A stretch of DNA of 64,000 nucleotides from NCBI GenBank assembly GCA_003640385.1, contig RCAB01000049.1, positions 62,001 to 126,000 on the forward strand. Direction: 5' to 3'. Origin of the DNA: Setaria digitata (Eukaryota > Nematoda > Chromadorea > Rhabditida > Setariidae). The notes beneath the pieces are model-generated. The model did no database searches, had not been told where the DNA came from, and saw nothing but the letters and a program-made list of their open reading frames with translations. Of this stretch, positions 25,392-38,534 are shown one piece after another (the stretch's first letter is position 1; every line of letters starts with the position of its first letter). Both the position numbers and the translations under genes were made by a program.

Positions 25392-25928
25392 AACTTGAAT
25401 GATTCAAAAGTCATCAGCAGCCGATAGAGCAGCCGATAGATAAGCTTCTGTTTCATCCACTCTTCACAGATCTTCTGTACTGATTTCCTACGATCCGAAT
25501 TAATCGAAATGAATCATCCAACAACTGACTACTTCACTGCAAAATTTTAATTAATTTCCCTTCGTTGAAAAATTCTTCAATAAATGAAACGTTTTTGTTA
25601 TGAGGAATAATTCAAAATATAGTCAGTACTAAATATTAATTCTATAATCTAAAGGTCAAAAGAGTAGGAGTGATAATAAGCCTGCTGACTATCAACAAAA
25701 ATTTCTTTTGGAAACGAAATTTCTTAAATATTTAAGAAACTTGAGATGATTCAAAAATCACTGAAGCACTTGAAAACAGATAGCATCGTCAATACATCTT
25801 TACTAATTAAATTTAAATATCCATCAATATCACTTCAAATTTAACATTACATTAACTGTGTGACAATCTGCTACCAAAACTAGCGGAAACTCTTTGTCTT
25901 TCGTAAAAATTCTTCAATAAATGAAACG
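25392..25928. repeat. Decayed duplication, period about 340 bp
   Basis: A 24-base segment (AAAAATTCTTCAATAAATGA followed by AACG) occurs exactly at 25568-25591 and 25905-25928, 337 bases apart. TGATTCAAAA occurs at 25400 and 25747, a similar offset. The sequence between has diverged. It looks like an old tandem duplication or two copies of a non-coding repeat. Confidence 0.55.
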
Positions 25929-26143
25929 CTTGCAGGAATGGAATGAACAGAAACAATATGGCCATCAAAGACAAATTTGTAAAAAGCCAATTTTCAGCAT
26001 GTTTCTTTTAACGATCGAACTAAAAGTATCGTAAAAATTCGGAAACCATTAAAAACAAGGCTCATTTTTATGGAATTATTTGTTTCTAATAGCTTAAAAG
26101 CATCAGTCTCTAGTAAATCTCACCTTCACTTTTCTCCTATTCT

Positions 26144-26395
26144 TTATTCTTTCTTCGTGGCAAATTTGTCAGAACTGCTTGAATTTGCATTCCCTAAATT
26201 TTGATCTGATTCAACTTTTATTTCAAATCTTGTTGAATTATTCTCGCAGTAATTTAAGATTTCAACATTTTCTCCTTTTCCTTGAAACCTTTCAAAGTAT
26301 TTCTCAATTTTCAGCACTCGTTTCTGAATTTGATCACGCAAAATTAAGAATACCTTTCTTTGAATCGATATGACTGCATAGATTACTTTTTTTTT
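26144..26395 (-). CDS. Possible 3'-terminal exon, unidentified
   Basis: On the minus strand an open frame runs from an acceptor-like TAATCTATGCAG to a TAA at 26144. It reads as a charged peptide containing KRVLKIEKYFERFQGKGENV and ending SSSSDKFATKKE. The composition is protein-like, but no upstream exon was found that joins in phase and the family is not recognised. It could be chance in A-rich DNA. Confidence 0.2.
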   Translation of the reverse strand, partial: KKKVIYAVISIQRKVFLILRDQIQKRVLKIEKYFERFQGKGENVEILNYCENNSTRFEIKVESDQNLGNANSSSSDKFATKKE

Positions 26396-27809
26396 AGCCA
26401 ACATCATTTTAAGACTCTATTATTTGACCTATTAAATCTGCTTCTAAAAAAGCACACAAGACCGTGAAGCATTAGGGAAATAAACACATTCTGTTGTATG
26501 CTATCTTAAAAACAATAAAATATTAAAATTCCATATTTCAGAATAATAAGGGATAGTGAAAATTAATAATTAGAGTTTTAAAACAAATGATAAGTACCCG
26601 ACAATTTTCAGCTTCATCGAAATCATCTTGATAGGTAATTTATTTTTCTTTCGGGCAAGCCGATGAATAATGTGTTTCCTGTTATCCCTGTCCCACTCAC
26701 CATATATCTTCCGACTTCCTGTTAATTAATTGGCATTATGATGTAGAAGTAAAATTAGAGCGCCTCACAGTTCAGGCTTACCATCTCCAAAACACTTATC
26801 TTTGCTAAATTAATTTACAAAGATAGCCTTTTAAGCAAATCCATCACAGAACTCAAGAGAATATATAAATACAATGATTTCATTTTACTGGATAGTTCTT
26901 GTATTCTCGAGATTACTGACCTAAAATAGAAAATGCTAAACGAAAAAGGGAACGAAATTTGGCGCACACTAAAGAAATTCTTTTTCGTATTTTTTTTTTT
27001 TTTTTTTAATCTAAAGCTGAACTCACTCACTAATTAATCATGAAAATATGTGTGTTGAGAGACATCTAAATATGTCATAGCATAATATGTCACATGAATC
27101 ACCAACTAACTTGATGAAATGAGTTTAGATTGTTAGTTTTCATCTAGAACTGAAATGGTCGATAAAGGTAATTCATGAAATAAAAGGGAGAGGAAAGAAA
27201 TAAATAAAATGTAAAAAAATGTAGGGATGGAAAAAGAAAAAATCTTGTGTCAAGCTTAAACTTTTTATTCAACTAAAAGAAAACTTCACTGCAACTTTGT
27301 TTAACGTCTGACATTTGGAAAAAAACTTGATATTAATAAACCGAATCTCTCGGTATAATTAGGATTAGTTTAGGAAAGTGAACTGCCACTGTACTGGATA
27401 AGTTGTGGAAATTGTAATATAAAAACATTAAATAATTTCATTAAGTCCGGAAAAACTGATTAACATCTTCTGGAAATTGCGCCCACTACTGATACAATGC
27501 AACCAATTTTTGATTGATTAATATTTTAGAGTGGAATTATCAGATGAGAAAATTGTCTACCACCTGCTTCCCATCTTTTTTTTTTAAACGTCCCCCTTTG
27601 TTTGTTCATCCAGTGTTTCCATTAAAATAACATGAAATCAAAAAATTATTATATTTTCTAATCATAAGCATTGGGTAACAAAGATATATTATTTAAAAAT
27701 TGATGATGGATCAATTATTACAGATCTTTTATGCTTCACACGATCAGGTAAAGTTTTAGCAAATACTGATGTGGAAGAAGAGCTTCAAATATTTCAAGAC
27801 AAAAGAAAC

Positions 27810-27986
27810 TCAAGATTTCTGATTTCTTATTATAGAATCCTTACTTCTGCATAGTTTTGGAAACATTTCTTCAGTTCGTTTTCCTTCCAGGAAATAATGC
27901 TTTATGATAAGGGCAGAGGCAGCAATTATCACTACCTGCATTGCTATTAACAGTGAGTTTTTGTGTATCATTTTGAAGAGGGAGGA
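27810..27986 (-). CDS. Possible small membrane peptide or exon
   Basis: From an ATG at about 27986-27984 (or the next in-frame ATG) the minus strand encodes IHKNSLLIAMQVVIIAASAL followed by IIKHYFLEGKRTEE: one hydrophobic segment and a basic flank. Two possible donors (CAG|GTAGTG and AGAA|GTAAGG) lie inside. It might be an exon, a small single-pass protein or noise. Only the sequence pattern supports it. Confidence 0.15.
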   Translation of the reverse strand, partial: SSLFKMIHKNSLLIAMQVVIIAASALIIKHYFLEGKRTEEMFPKLCRSKDSIIRNQKS

Positions 27987-28721
27987 AAAAGCCAAGAACT
28001 GATGACAACTCGCATTAAAATACCAACAAGAATTGGGCCCTGGCACGACTGACGATATTACTTGCCAAAATATTTCTAATAAAATATTCCTTTGTCTACT
28101 TTTACTGCCATTTGCCCTGGTGGAATTTGATTCAGTTCATTCAATGTGAAAGCTCACTGTTAATTTCATTTCGGATACTCATTAACTAATATGATAAATA
28201 ATTGTGTAGTAATAATTGTTATGATACTGGCGTGAAATTTTATAACAACAGCGGAAAATGAAAGTAATAAGAATAATATACCTGCTCAGTTGCGTAGTTC
28301 TCAGGACTAATAAGAAAACTGTTTCGTTTATTGCTTTTGAGAATGAACGCTCTCCACAAATAATTTTTTTTGATTCCCAAAAAACCAAAAAATAAAAAGT
28401 AGCGAAAGATTTTAATGTGAAAGAAAAAATATAATTGGAAACATAATGATGTTGTTACAGAGGGAGTAGATTAATTTCCCTTTAGCAGCAAGGCAAAATG
28501 CATTTTACATGGGAAAGAATTCACCAAGTTTCTGCCAACTGTTGTTAGCAACATCTAGGCATAAAAAAATGAACAATAGGAATTTCCGAAATACAGTGTA
28601 GAAACCGTCATAAAATCTCTCATTTTCAGTTTTTATTTCCATTCCCAAATTTTAACTTGCAAAAAGTAAACGCAACGACCACTGACAGAGGAGGGAAAGG
28701 GAAAGGGTATTAATCAGCAAC

Positions 28722-28934
28722 ATGAAGTTGGATAAGGCCACCACGTTGGCATGGCTTCGATTCATAGATGAAAAGAAGAAAACTGAAGCAAAACATGAAA
28801 TGAACAGCATTCATCGATCACTTCTTCCGCTTCAACAAATAACACCCTTGAAAGGAAACAGGAAGGGTTCAACCTACCCGTCCAGATCGAAGTACTTCCG
28901 TTCTCCCTGGTCATCTGAAGACGCGCGACAGTAG
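28722..28934 (+). CDS. Small open reading frame, 70 codons, unidentified
   Basis: ATG to TAG with a charged, protein-like composition: MKLDKATTLAWLRFIDEKKK near the start and KYFRSPWSSEDARQ at the end. GC is slightly higher than the surroundings. There are no introns, no recognised domain and no neighbouring exon evidence. It may be a lineage-specific small protein, or chance. Confidence 0.2.
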   Translation: MKLDKATTLAWLRFIDEKKKTEAKHEMNSIHRSLLPLQQITPLKGNRKGSTYPSRSKYFRSPWSSEDARQ

Positions 28935-30748
28935 CAAATATACCTGGAATAATCAGATTATGGTTAAGGATTGCTTCTGTTTATAACGATAGAGTAAAAA
29001 ATGGCTAGAGCTGCCAAAAATTTATGTGAAACTAGTTATTAGATGAAGAAGCTCAGAAAAGAAGAGAAATTTTCAACAGAAAAAGACTATAAAATCAATG
29101 CCGAGGGGAATGAATTGAAGAATAATAAAAATTAGTTAAAAAAATAGGAATATCATAAATATCGGTAACCTTTACAGGCTGCTTGACAAATTAAAAAAGC
29201 TGCCGTAGGTAGATGAGGAGAATAATAATAAGAGGAAGTGATCAAGCATTAAGTTTAAATCCTTAGTTATGGAATGAGTTCAACGATTTCCACTTCTAAT
29301 TCCTGGTCATTTCAGCCCTAAGAGACCAGTACATAAAGATGAGAAAAGACAGAAGTAAATCCAAACACTTGGATATGCATTTTCATGCTCTGTTCTTCAG
29401 TAATTTATGGTGAAATCCCTGGTGAATAAGCAAAAGCAAATACGGTTATCATCGAATCCATCACTCATCTACCCAAAATTATGCACGGGCATTAGAATGT
29501 CAATCACGTTAGTAATAGCAGTTGTTGCCTGAGAATTATCATTCCAATAAATAAAAACTTCCTCCTTGGTCATAACTGCAAGCTTTCGGACTTCTAATAC
29601 CCATTCTTATTTTGGCAAATCTGTAATGTAGTTGAAGAAGAAAATAAAAAAACATTCTCTGTTCGTCAATTCTCCTCTTCATAAGCAGGATTTTTTTGGT
29701 TGCTAGATAATCCCTCAATTTATCAACCAGTGACCATTTTGCCGTCATTATATAGAAGGCAAGAAAGTAAATAGAAGCTGGAGAATAAGAAGAAACTGAT
29801 ATGCATATAAATTGTGTCTAATAACAAATTTTTATTATTGCAAAATCAAAATATGCAAAAGAGTAACGAAATATTTCAATGTGTCACAACCATTTCTTCA
29901 TTTTTAGATTGCTACTTTGTTGGTAACAACTCCCTGAAAACAAATTCAAGTTTCGAAAGACTAGAATGAAGTAATTAAAAGATCCAAAAAGCGAAAAAAT
30001 GGATCCGGAATATCTAGAACGGCTAACAGTATAAAACTTATAAGAGTAAGGGGTTTGGAAGTTAATAATTTAAATAATAATAATTTAATTTTCCACTGAC
30101 TTTCACTGAAAATACAAAAATTTGGAACTAAATGTAAGAGACTGATCAATTACCAGTGTATTTTTCTTAGCACATATATTGGGAACCAAAACAACAAAAT
30201 GGGAAAATTAAGAAAATTGTGAACAAGAGAACCAACAAATTCATAAAAGAAAGTATTCTTCCTAATTTTCAGAAATATATTAACAACTTTTGCCACTGTG
30301 TTCTTTAGATCTATTTTCGAAAGCACTAATTTTAGCGACAGATATAGTCCCAAAAAAATTAAGAAAACATTTCATAAGACTGATATGCCGACGCAAAGTT
30401 CTCTATTGATTTCCGAGAACTGATAGTCAACTAACATCAAAGTAATAATTTGAGCCATTGTTTTACCACTGAATGAAGTGATAAAGCGGTGTCATAGATT
30501 AGTGCCAATAAATAAGCTGGATTTCACCTCCCATATTTGCTAATAGATTTAAATGTACTCATTTGGGATGCAAGTCTCATAATGGCAATTTCTGCACTTT
30601 CGTCGTATGCATTCTAGCAGCATTTTATTACTAGATTATAGGTAACAATTGCTTTTCATTTTCTGACTTTGCATTAAATACAGCTAGTTGTTACATTGCC
30701 AAGAAGAATTCGTTCCTTTGCGCACGCTTACTTAGAATACAATAAAAA

Positions 30749-33700
30749 TTACCATAGATTTCTGACATCTGCAACCGCCTTTCGAACAATTCGTTTTCGA
30801 GATCCAGAAGTTTTGGTTAAACTACGAACAATAGGAGAATAAAATGGGAGCAATACTGTAGAAGACCACTGTTGCGCTACCAGTTGTAAGCATTTCAGCG
30901 ATGCGAGGTGAACTGTCTGCAAAAAGACAATAACAAATTTATTTAAAATTTCCTCAAAATTCCAAAACACTCTTGAATAACTTTCAAGGACTTCTAGAGT
31001 TTTATGTCAAAAGAGTAATTTCAAGATTATAGAAGTCCTGCGAAAATTCCAGAAATTTGTATTTATCATATGTAGTAAAACAACAAACCATATCTTCGTT
31101 GTTATCAAGGGAATTTTGAAGTCGTGGCATCACTTTCAACAGGAAATCATCACCAAGTTGCTCAGCTGTTGCATTTTCAAGCAATTTTGCTAAACCGGAG
31201 ATGACCTGCCCTTCTGTACAAACATCTAATCCTGATGTATCCAGAGCAGCACAAAGTACTGGCAATAACTAAAATTAAAATAATTCAGATTCATCGGAAC
31301 CTTTTCCATTACAAATGAATCATAAAACAATTTTAAATATTATACATGTTCACCTTCAGAACTATCTGAAAGCCGACTGAACTTGAAAAGTTCAAATTTT
31401 AAAAACTAAATAGATTGGATCAAGAACAAAATTTCACGGATAATCTTTTCGAATATAGCAGATATCCAAAAAAATGATTAAAGGCGTGGGAAAGAGATCT
31501 TTCTTGTACCTCTATATATGTGTTGTTCATGACAGCTGTTGATGATATAGCAAGCGTGAAGAACGGCGATAATAAAGGAAACAAGACAGACTGTCTGTTC
31601 TCAGATTCTGGAATTGACAAAGCATTTTTAAAACCAATTTAAATAAGCTTTTATTGGCTGAATGCTTTAACCCTACACTACACAACGAAATTTCTTCTTA
31701 TTCATACAGTGCAAAAAAGGGGAAAGGTAAAAATATTCATTTTAAGTAAATAAGCACTGATGAATCTTAACCGGTAGATTTCAATTGAAGCAACATATCT
31801 CTAACCGTATTTAGTAACGCAAGCATGATTCCCACTGATCATTTTATCTAAATTACTAAATTTTCTAAATGAATTTCCTACACATAAATTGTCTACAAAT
31901 TCAGATCCCATTCAACTTTAATTTTTCAGAGCATGAAAGATATTAAGTGATCGATTTCTTAATGTCTTCATAATGGGAATGTAAATTCGTAACATTACTC
32001 ATTACAGTTATTCAACTATTCGACAAAAGGAATATTTCATCAAGAATTTCGTAACCATAGCTATATAGTGTTTTAAGCAATGTTCAGAAGGTCTTCAAGA
32101 AAAGCAGTTTAATATGGAGGAAACGTGAACAAAGGAATCTAACAATCTAAATAATGAGCAGACCAAATAACATATTAAATAAATAGAAGGAAATCAGAAA
32201 ATAAATTTTACTTAAAAGCGAACAGATTCAGAATGTATATTACCCTTGTTCACATCATTGAAGCACTGGACATAAATAGGAACCAACTGACAAAATATTC
32301 TTTGTCGCCACAGGAAAGTTTTCCGATACTTACATTTTGCTGGGTCGGAGTGACAACTATCAAAAGCTAGCATATCTACCAATGCATCTATTAATGTTTG
32401 AATATCTTTTGAACCAAATGACTGGACGAGATCATAAAGAAGCTGCAACAATATCTTGTTTCTACTTCTACGATTTATTGCTTAAATATGTCAAGAAATT
32501 TAAAACGTTACAGGACTGACCCAAACGTTCCTCCTTCCCAATATTAATATGTATCTGTTTCTTTAATCCCAAAACATTAGCAACTTCAAAAACATCCACT
32601 AATCTCATACTAAGGAGAATACCTTATAAGAAGTTAACTTCATAACTTGTAAGAAACAACCAACTTCAGCAAAGTAAGTGAGTCCTTCAGGATGACCAAC
32701 CAAAAAAAGTGCAGCACATAATCGAGCTTTGCATTTGAAATTATCTACAGATTTGAGATTTTCTCGAATTTTCTTCACATGCTCAAGCGTTTCTACATAA
32801 TTTGACGATTTGTTAACCGCTGCAGCCATAATTAATGACTTATATTGCGTTAAACTGCGATCCGCAGAAACCAACAGCGCCAATACGTCCAAAAGTTCGT
32901 CGCTATACTTAAATCAGAGAATGTTTGGTAATTAAAAACATTAATTATAAGCAGCATAAATAATTCTTAGCCAGGACAATAAATGATGGAAAACAGAAGA
33001 GATGAACCCTTTAGATGATCAACCAGAAAATTAAATTAACTTTGTTTTTTTCCTTAATTTGTACAAATCATTATGAAAAGATGACGGAATTAATGCTGAC
33101 CGCAGACTGAATTATATAGAGATATAGAGCAGGTAATAAACTCAAAGAATCCCTCAATTTTCCCTGCATTAAATGAAGGCCTTCGAGATGTGACCTGGAA
33201 ATAAATTACAAACTGGAACGTTAAAACGATTAAAAATCCATATTTACATATTCAATGTGAAATTGTTATCCGTCCATCGGTCACCGATAGTCAAGTGGTC
33301 AGGAATGGAAAGAAAATGTTTAAAAATATTACCGGTCATCAATTACCAGCCCAATCTGTTGCCAGAATTCTGCTAGCGCTTCTAATTCTTTCTCTGATTT
33401 CGAGTCGACTTCAAACCTTACGAAGAAAGAGGAAAGAGTTTGTCGCAACAATGTTTCCTGTAAAGCGTTATTTCCTGATTTGTTCTTTTCGAATGTATGA
33501 AGGAGAATTTCTTGGAAATCATCTATCCAGGCTGAAACATAACAGTAGAAAAAGACAATTTTATGAAGCAGCGATACCTGAATTGGATAACTGGGAACTT
33601 TTAAGGCAGAAGTATAGAAAAATCAAGATCAAGTTATAAATAAGAATTTAGAGATAACAAGCTGAAAAATCATAATAAAACTTATTCATATTTTTGTATT

Positions 33701-35153
33701 TAGACATAAAGGTACTCGCATTTTTAGACTGTATGAACTGAATACAGCTGATTATAAGTAAAGAATTACGATGAAATTTTGAAAAATTTTGCAAAATACA
33801 AGGAAACACTATACCTGAGGTTGGTGGGAAGAGCGTTATAAGATATGATGAAGCAAAGTCGAAACTTTCAGCGTCATGTATAACAGACCAAAGCAGAGGT
33901 GTCAGATGCAATATTTCTAAAAAATGAAAATTCTAAATCCATGCGGCACGATTTACAGTTACAGAATTCTTTCAGTGACTGACAACCACAAAGCCTTAAT
34001 CTGGAAATATTTTAGGCATCAAAAGAAAAATTATTTAAAAGAAAGAAAGGGATGGGAATGTGAAGACAGTGGAATAAAAAAAGCTTTGTAAAGAATCATC
34101 AGATGAAGTAACCTTTATCATTATCAATTTTATCTACAAACACACTCTTTACAACAGGCCAATTAGCTGCTGCAAAGGCATGAACGAACATGATACAACT
34201 GTTTCTGCAAAAAGCCAATAACATCATTTAGTTATAATAATACTCAAAAATTTTTTCTAAAATGGAACAATTTGAAAAATTTTCACACACCAGAATTTCC
34301 AAAATGATTAAAATGAATTAAATAAGTAATTATAGCATCTTTAATAATCTGTATATTAATTTTCCCAGAGTATCACACAGAAAAAATGCCTTGCAGAACA
34401 ATACGAATAAAGTAAATAGCACCTCAACTCCTTATTTTGATCCCACATAAAATTAAAGCTTTTCCGCAAGAAAACTTTGCATTTTTCGAACAATCCATCA
34501 GTATGCACATGCAAGTTAAGACAAACCTACAGTAAAGAGGATATAAAAGACTTGTCCTCTGAATATAATTCATGAAGTTCTAACTCAACAAATAATATTA
34601 TTAGTCTATTCTAAAACTACAGCGAAACTAATTTGTTTCTGTACTGTTTGCCATATTTGAACGAAATGTATTAAAAGCTAATTTACTCCTAAGTGATTAA
34701 CTGCAAAAGCCAGAAGAAGAAACAATTTTTGCCAAGTCCAAGGTAGTAGTAATCAACCATAAAAATAAAAAAGAAACCTTTAGCAGTTTGTAACGTGTGA
34801 GCTGAGCAATTTCTCGATCATATTTATCAAGCATTCCAATCAGTATAATGTGGTATTTTTGTATCAATGTATCTGCAACAAGTACTTTTGTTTTGAAGAT
34901 ATATGAGGACGAACATAAGTATAGGAGGATAAGCTCTCAAATTAGGTTAGGATTCGAAAAAATTAGATCCCGTAATTGATACATTTTGGTTCCTTGCTTA
35001 AAGAGAAACATACTTTGTTTAAAATTATCAGCCATATCAATCCAATGACATAATCGCCTCAAACTTTCATTAATCACTTCGGATTTATTTGCAGAATAAC
35101 TGGCTGTATCACCTACAAATGGAATTCAAAGCTAAGATTTTATCAAATGCTTC

Positions 35154-35191
<38 letters not shown>

Positions 35192-38100
35192 CAATAACGA
35201 AAATATACTGAAGTCGTCATTTACATAATCTCTTAAAGAAGTTGGAAAAAATGATGATACCAAAAAGAGGAAATTGTCACCTTTACATGATGATAACAAG
35301 CAGGAGAAGACGCTTTCAAAAACGATGCTTAGAGAAAATTCGCTAGATCTAAGTAGAATCTCGAAGAAAGCTAAGATTCGGTCTGTTAGACCTAATTCTG
35401 TTTGTAGCATAAACATTTTGCTTTCTGCAAAAAGCGAATGTATTAATAAAAATACAGCAAATGCCAGTTGTTTTACGAACTGTTTGATGTAATTTTTTTG
35501 TGTTGCTTCCGCATCAACAGAATAAAAATAAAATATAATCAAAAGTTCCATCGATGTTTCTGATATCGCATGTTTAAGCATCACCTCAATTAGCATCTAG
35601 AATGTTGAGCAAGTTATAAGAAAAAATCTGAGAACTTACTTTCAATAAATTCCTGACAAATATGCTCAATTTGCTGCTTTTTATCCTGAAAAGGAGTATT
35701 TCATTCTTTTTGAATCATTTAAACATCCTGGAAAGACTAAATCCGTTTCAAAAGTGCACTGGAAAAAAAAAACAGTACCTCCTGGTTGCCCTTTTCCAAT
35801 GTTTTTAGCATTGAGGACACAGCAGCATCGACTGGTTCCGGTATGCAATCGTAATACGTACTTTTCGGAAAATTGAATAAAATCAGTCTGATTCCTGCAC
35901 ATAACTGATCGATGTGGTTCAACAACTGGGAACACGGAAAAGCTGCACAAGCTTTAGCCTTTGAAAATTAATGCTGTTAAAAATGTTTCAAATCTAAAAC
36001 TTAGTATATCACATGATGCATTAATATTTAAAAAACGAAATCTAACGGAAATCTGGGGAAAAATCTAGTTCTGAAAGACGTATAAATCATGTGGAAGCTT
36101 TCTAGAAACAGATAGTAACTTCATAAAACAAGGAAAAAACTATAAAAACTGATACAATATGGAAAATTTTATTTGTATATTTCGATGCAAATATCTAAAT
36201 CTGACATGTTTAACATTAAAGATAGTCCAAAATCTACTAGTTACGGAATTATCAAAATCAAGGGAATACAAAATATTAGATCATACCAAAAATGAGCACA
36301 CTTCCAGTTTAATATCTAGCGAGTATTCATCGTCTGTAAATTTTTCAATAATCAACTCGAAAACGAACGGCGCGAACTGTTCGTCAACAAGTAGACAACA
36401 TTCACAACCACTTACTAACAGTTCTTTAGTAATTTCTGTTCGTTCTCTCGAATTCTGTAACAAAGAAAAATTATAACAATGAAGTATATATTAAAGAAAT
36501 AAATCAAAATGCTACTCATTACATTTGATGCGTAGCCCTATACCGGTGCAAGTAATATTATATCACTAGAGATTTCCTAATTAAAAGCAATGAGAAATAA
36601 CTTTTGAAAAATATTTTTGGGGAATTGGATATTTTCCATACCTGCTTATAATCAATTGGATAATAACAAGCAATAGCATCAAACAAATCATTTGCATGAA
36701 TGTCAAACAATTTTCTCGGAAAATTTCCTGAAAATAAGAGATGAAGACCATACCATAAATTCATTTGAATTGACTATTCAATAGTGATATACCATAAGGT
36801 AAGGGTTTAATATCAATGGAGGACAAAAATTTATGATATAATTAATACCAATTTTCAAAAAAGACTTCAAAATGTTATCATCAAATTAACTAGGGAACTA
36901 AATTACGAAATATCACTTCACTTACCAAAACTCAAATATTTACAAACAATGCAAAAGAGACGAAAAACAAGAATCAGACATCGCGGATCTCGCTCGCCCG
37001 ATATAGACGATATAAAATACGAAGTGAACAGCGCTATCCTCGATAGCTCTGAAAAGAAAAGAAATACGGTTTTCATTTTTGAATCATAATGCAATCTACA
37101 AAAGATTACAAACCTTTACATCTTTATCTAATAAAAATCTTAATCAGTGTCTATCACACATAATGACACTTCAGACATTTGAAGTAGGATAAAAAATTAA
37201 TTGAAGACTAGTATTTTAATTTTTCAATTAGATGTGACGGTACACGAATTCAAATTTTGAGCAAATACTTTTAAATAAAGTTTCTAACCTTCACAATATT
37301 TATCCAGTAATATGTCTAAAATCTGATAAAAGAGGTAACGCTCTTTTTGCGCACAAGTTTGCACTTGTCCTCGACTAAACAAAGTTTCAACAAGAGTTTC
37401 AATACAGCTGTTCTCCAAATGTGATCCACATATAAGCTATATCAGAATGGATAAAATTAGTGCTTGAAAGAAGTTTGAACCAAGCATTAAAGCATTAAAC
37501 TGTAGAGTTAAATATATAAAGCATTAAGTAATTTCATTAATTAATTCACACATAGCCGCACTTTTCAAATTCGACTTTTTAGTCTTACTCAAACATTAAC
37601 CTTCTGACCTCGTCAAACATCAATTTTTATCACCAACTTTTATATTCAATAGAATGCAATTATTAAATATCCAAGTGCAAAATTAATAAGTGGCAAGAAA
37701 AAAAGAATAATTTTGAGAAAGGACATATCCGCTGTGGACGACTGCACTGACGAATATGCCAGATAGTAAAGTAGGTTTACGACGAATGTTTTATTGTTCA
37801 CCAATATAAAGTGAAGAAGCTCAACTGTGTAACAGCTCAGAAAATTAGGAAACGATTGGTTGAAGAGAGAAGTTACCAAACTCAGTAAAATATGAACTTT
37901 TCAGAATATCAATTACTGGTTAATTAATGGTAAATCTGTTAAGAAAAAGGACTCACCAATTTTTTCAAAACCGCCAGGAAGAGGTAGTTAGGCGTATCAA
38001 AATTACTGTAGTTTAACAAGAAGAATTTCATCAGCAGTTCTACTAAAAGAATATAAATGAAAATATTTAAATGAATGAACATTTATCAAAAATGCACTAA

Positions 38101-38534
38101 TCTTATTTACTAAATTATACTTTCTAAGGAAAAGACTCACCTTGTCGCAACTGCCATGGATAGTTTTGTGGAAGTTTGCTTATCACCAAACAAATCCGTT
38201 TTAGAGCACTCTCTCTCTTTAATCGATCCTTACACTTTATTTCAGATCTATATAAAAGGGAAAGCAAACCAAGTCATAGCATTAATTAAAAAGCAGAGCA
38301 AAATTTAAACATCACTGAAACCTAATATATTTTAACAGTCTTCATTTTTAAATAAAACCTACTTAAAATAGGCAAAGGTAAAGAACGGGTCACAGTATTT
38401 TCACTTTAACTTCAAAAGCAGAAAAAAACTAACTGGAAAAATTCAAGAAATAGCGGCAAGGTAAAAGGCTTTCCATGGGAAAGCTTATCTACCCACTGAT
38501 CCACAAAGCCTGATTCCTCGTCAGTTTCTGTCAT
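30749..38534 (-). CDS. mms19: MMS19, cytosolic Fe-S cluster targeting factor
   Basis: About 20 or more exons. Firm early ones, in transcript order: 38534-38434, 38247-38141, 38042-37957, 37436-37289, 37048-36926, 36727-36642, 36454-36287, 35958-35779, 35685-35640. Later blocks lie near 35.58-35.23, 35.11-35.01, 34.9-34.8, 34.5, 34.2, 33.9, 33.5-33.35, 32.9-32.6, 32.45-32.2, 31.6-31.5 and 31.27-31.09 kb, and the last ends at 30749. Seen: GERDPRCLILVFRLF and ACYYPIDYK near the N terminus, and LASLKCLQL, VLLPFYSPIVRSL and RKRIVRKAVADVRNLW at the end; these line up with human MMS19 (GEKDPR, CYFPIDF, KKRLVRKEAVSARGEW). The alpha-helical HEAT-repeat character runs throughout. Known: MMS19 works with CIAO1 and MIP18 to pass Fe-S clusters to DNA polymerases and helicases. 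The start is the ATG at 38534. The join of exons 9 and 10 (35640/35596) is out of phase as drawn, so that boundary is unresolved. Confidence 0.9.
35155..35189. repeat. 35-base poly(A) run inside an MMS19 intron
   Basis: An uninterrupted A35 on the plus strand, which is T35 in the MMS19 sense strand, lies just 3' of an exon. It is the longest homopolymer in the window. Confidence 0.95.

Larger units (their letters stand above)
20897..30748. other. Long gene-poor region
   Basis: Almost 10 kb with no secure gene. It is very AT-rich, with many A and T runs (for example 21490-21506). Weak exon-like pieces on both strands are listed separately. It also contains an A/CA microsatellite, a two-copy tandem repeat at 22.4 kb and a decayed duplication at 25.4-25.9 kb. 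A 12-bp unit, AGCAGCCGATAG, occurs twice in tandem at about 25417-25440. Confidence 0.4.

Noticed and set aside
33295..33639. 114-codon open frame on the plus strand
   Set aside because: It lies antisense to MMS19 exons whose peptide (for example the block with EVDSKSEKELEALAEFW) fits the gene; the plus frame is a shadow.
35274..35492. Plus-strand open frame opposite MMS19
   Set aside because: Antisense to an MMS19 exon that is open across the same span; the plus frame is a shadow.
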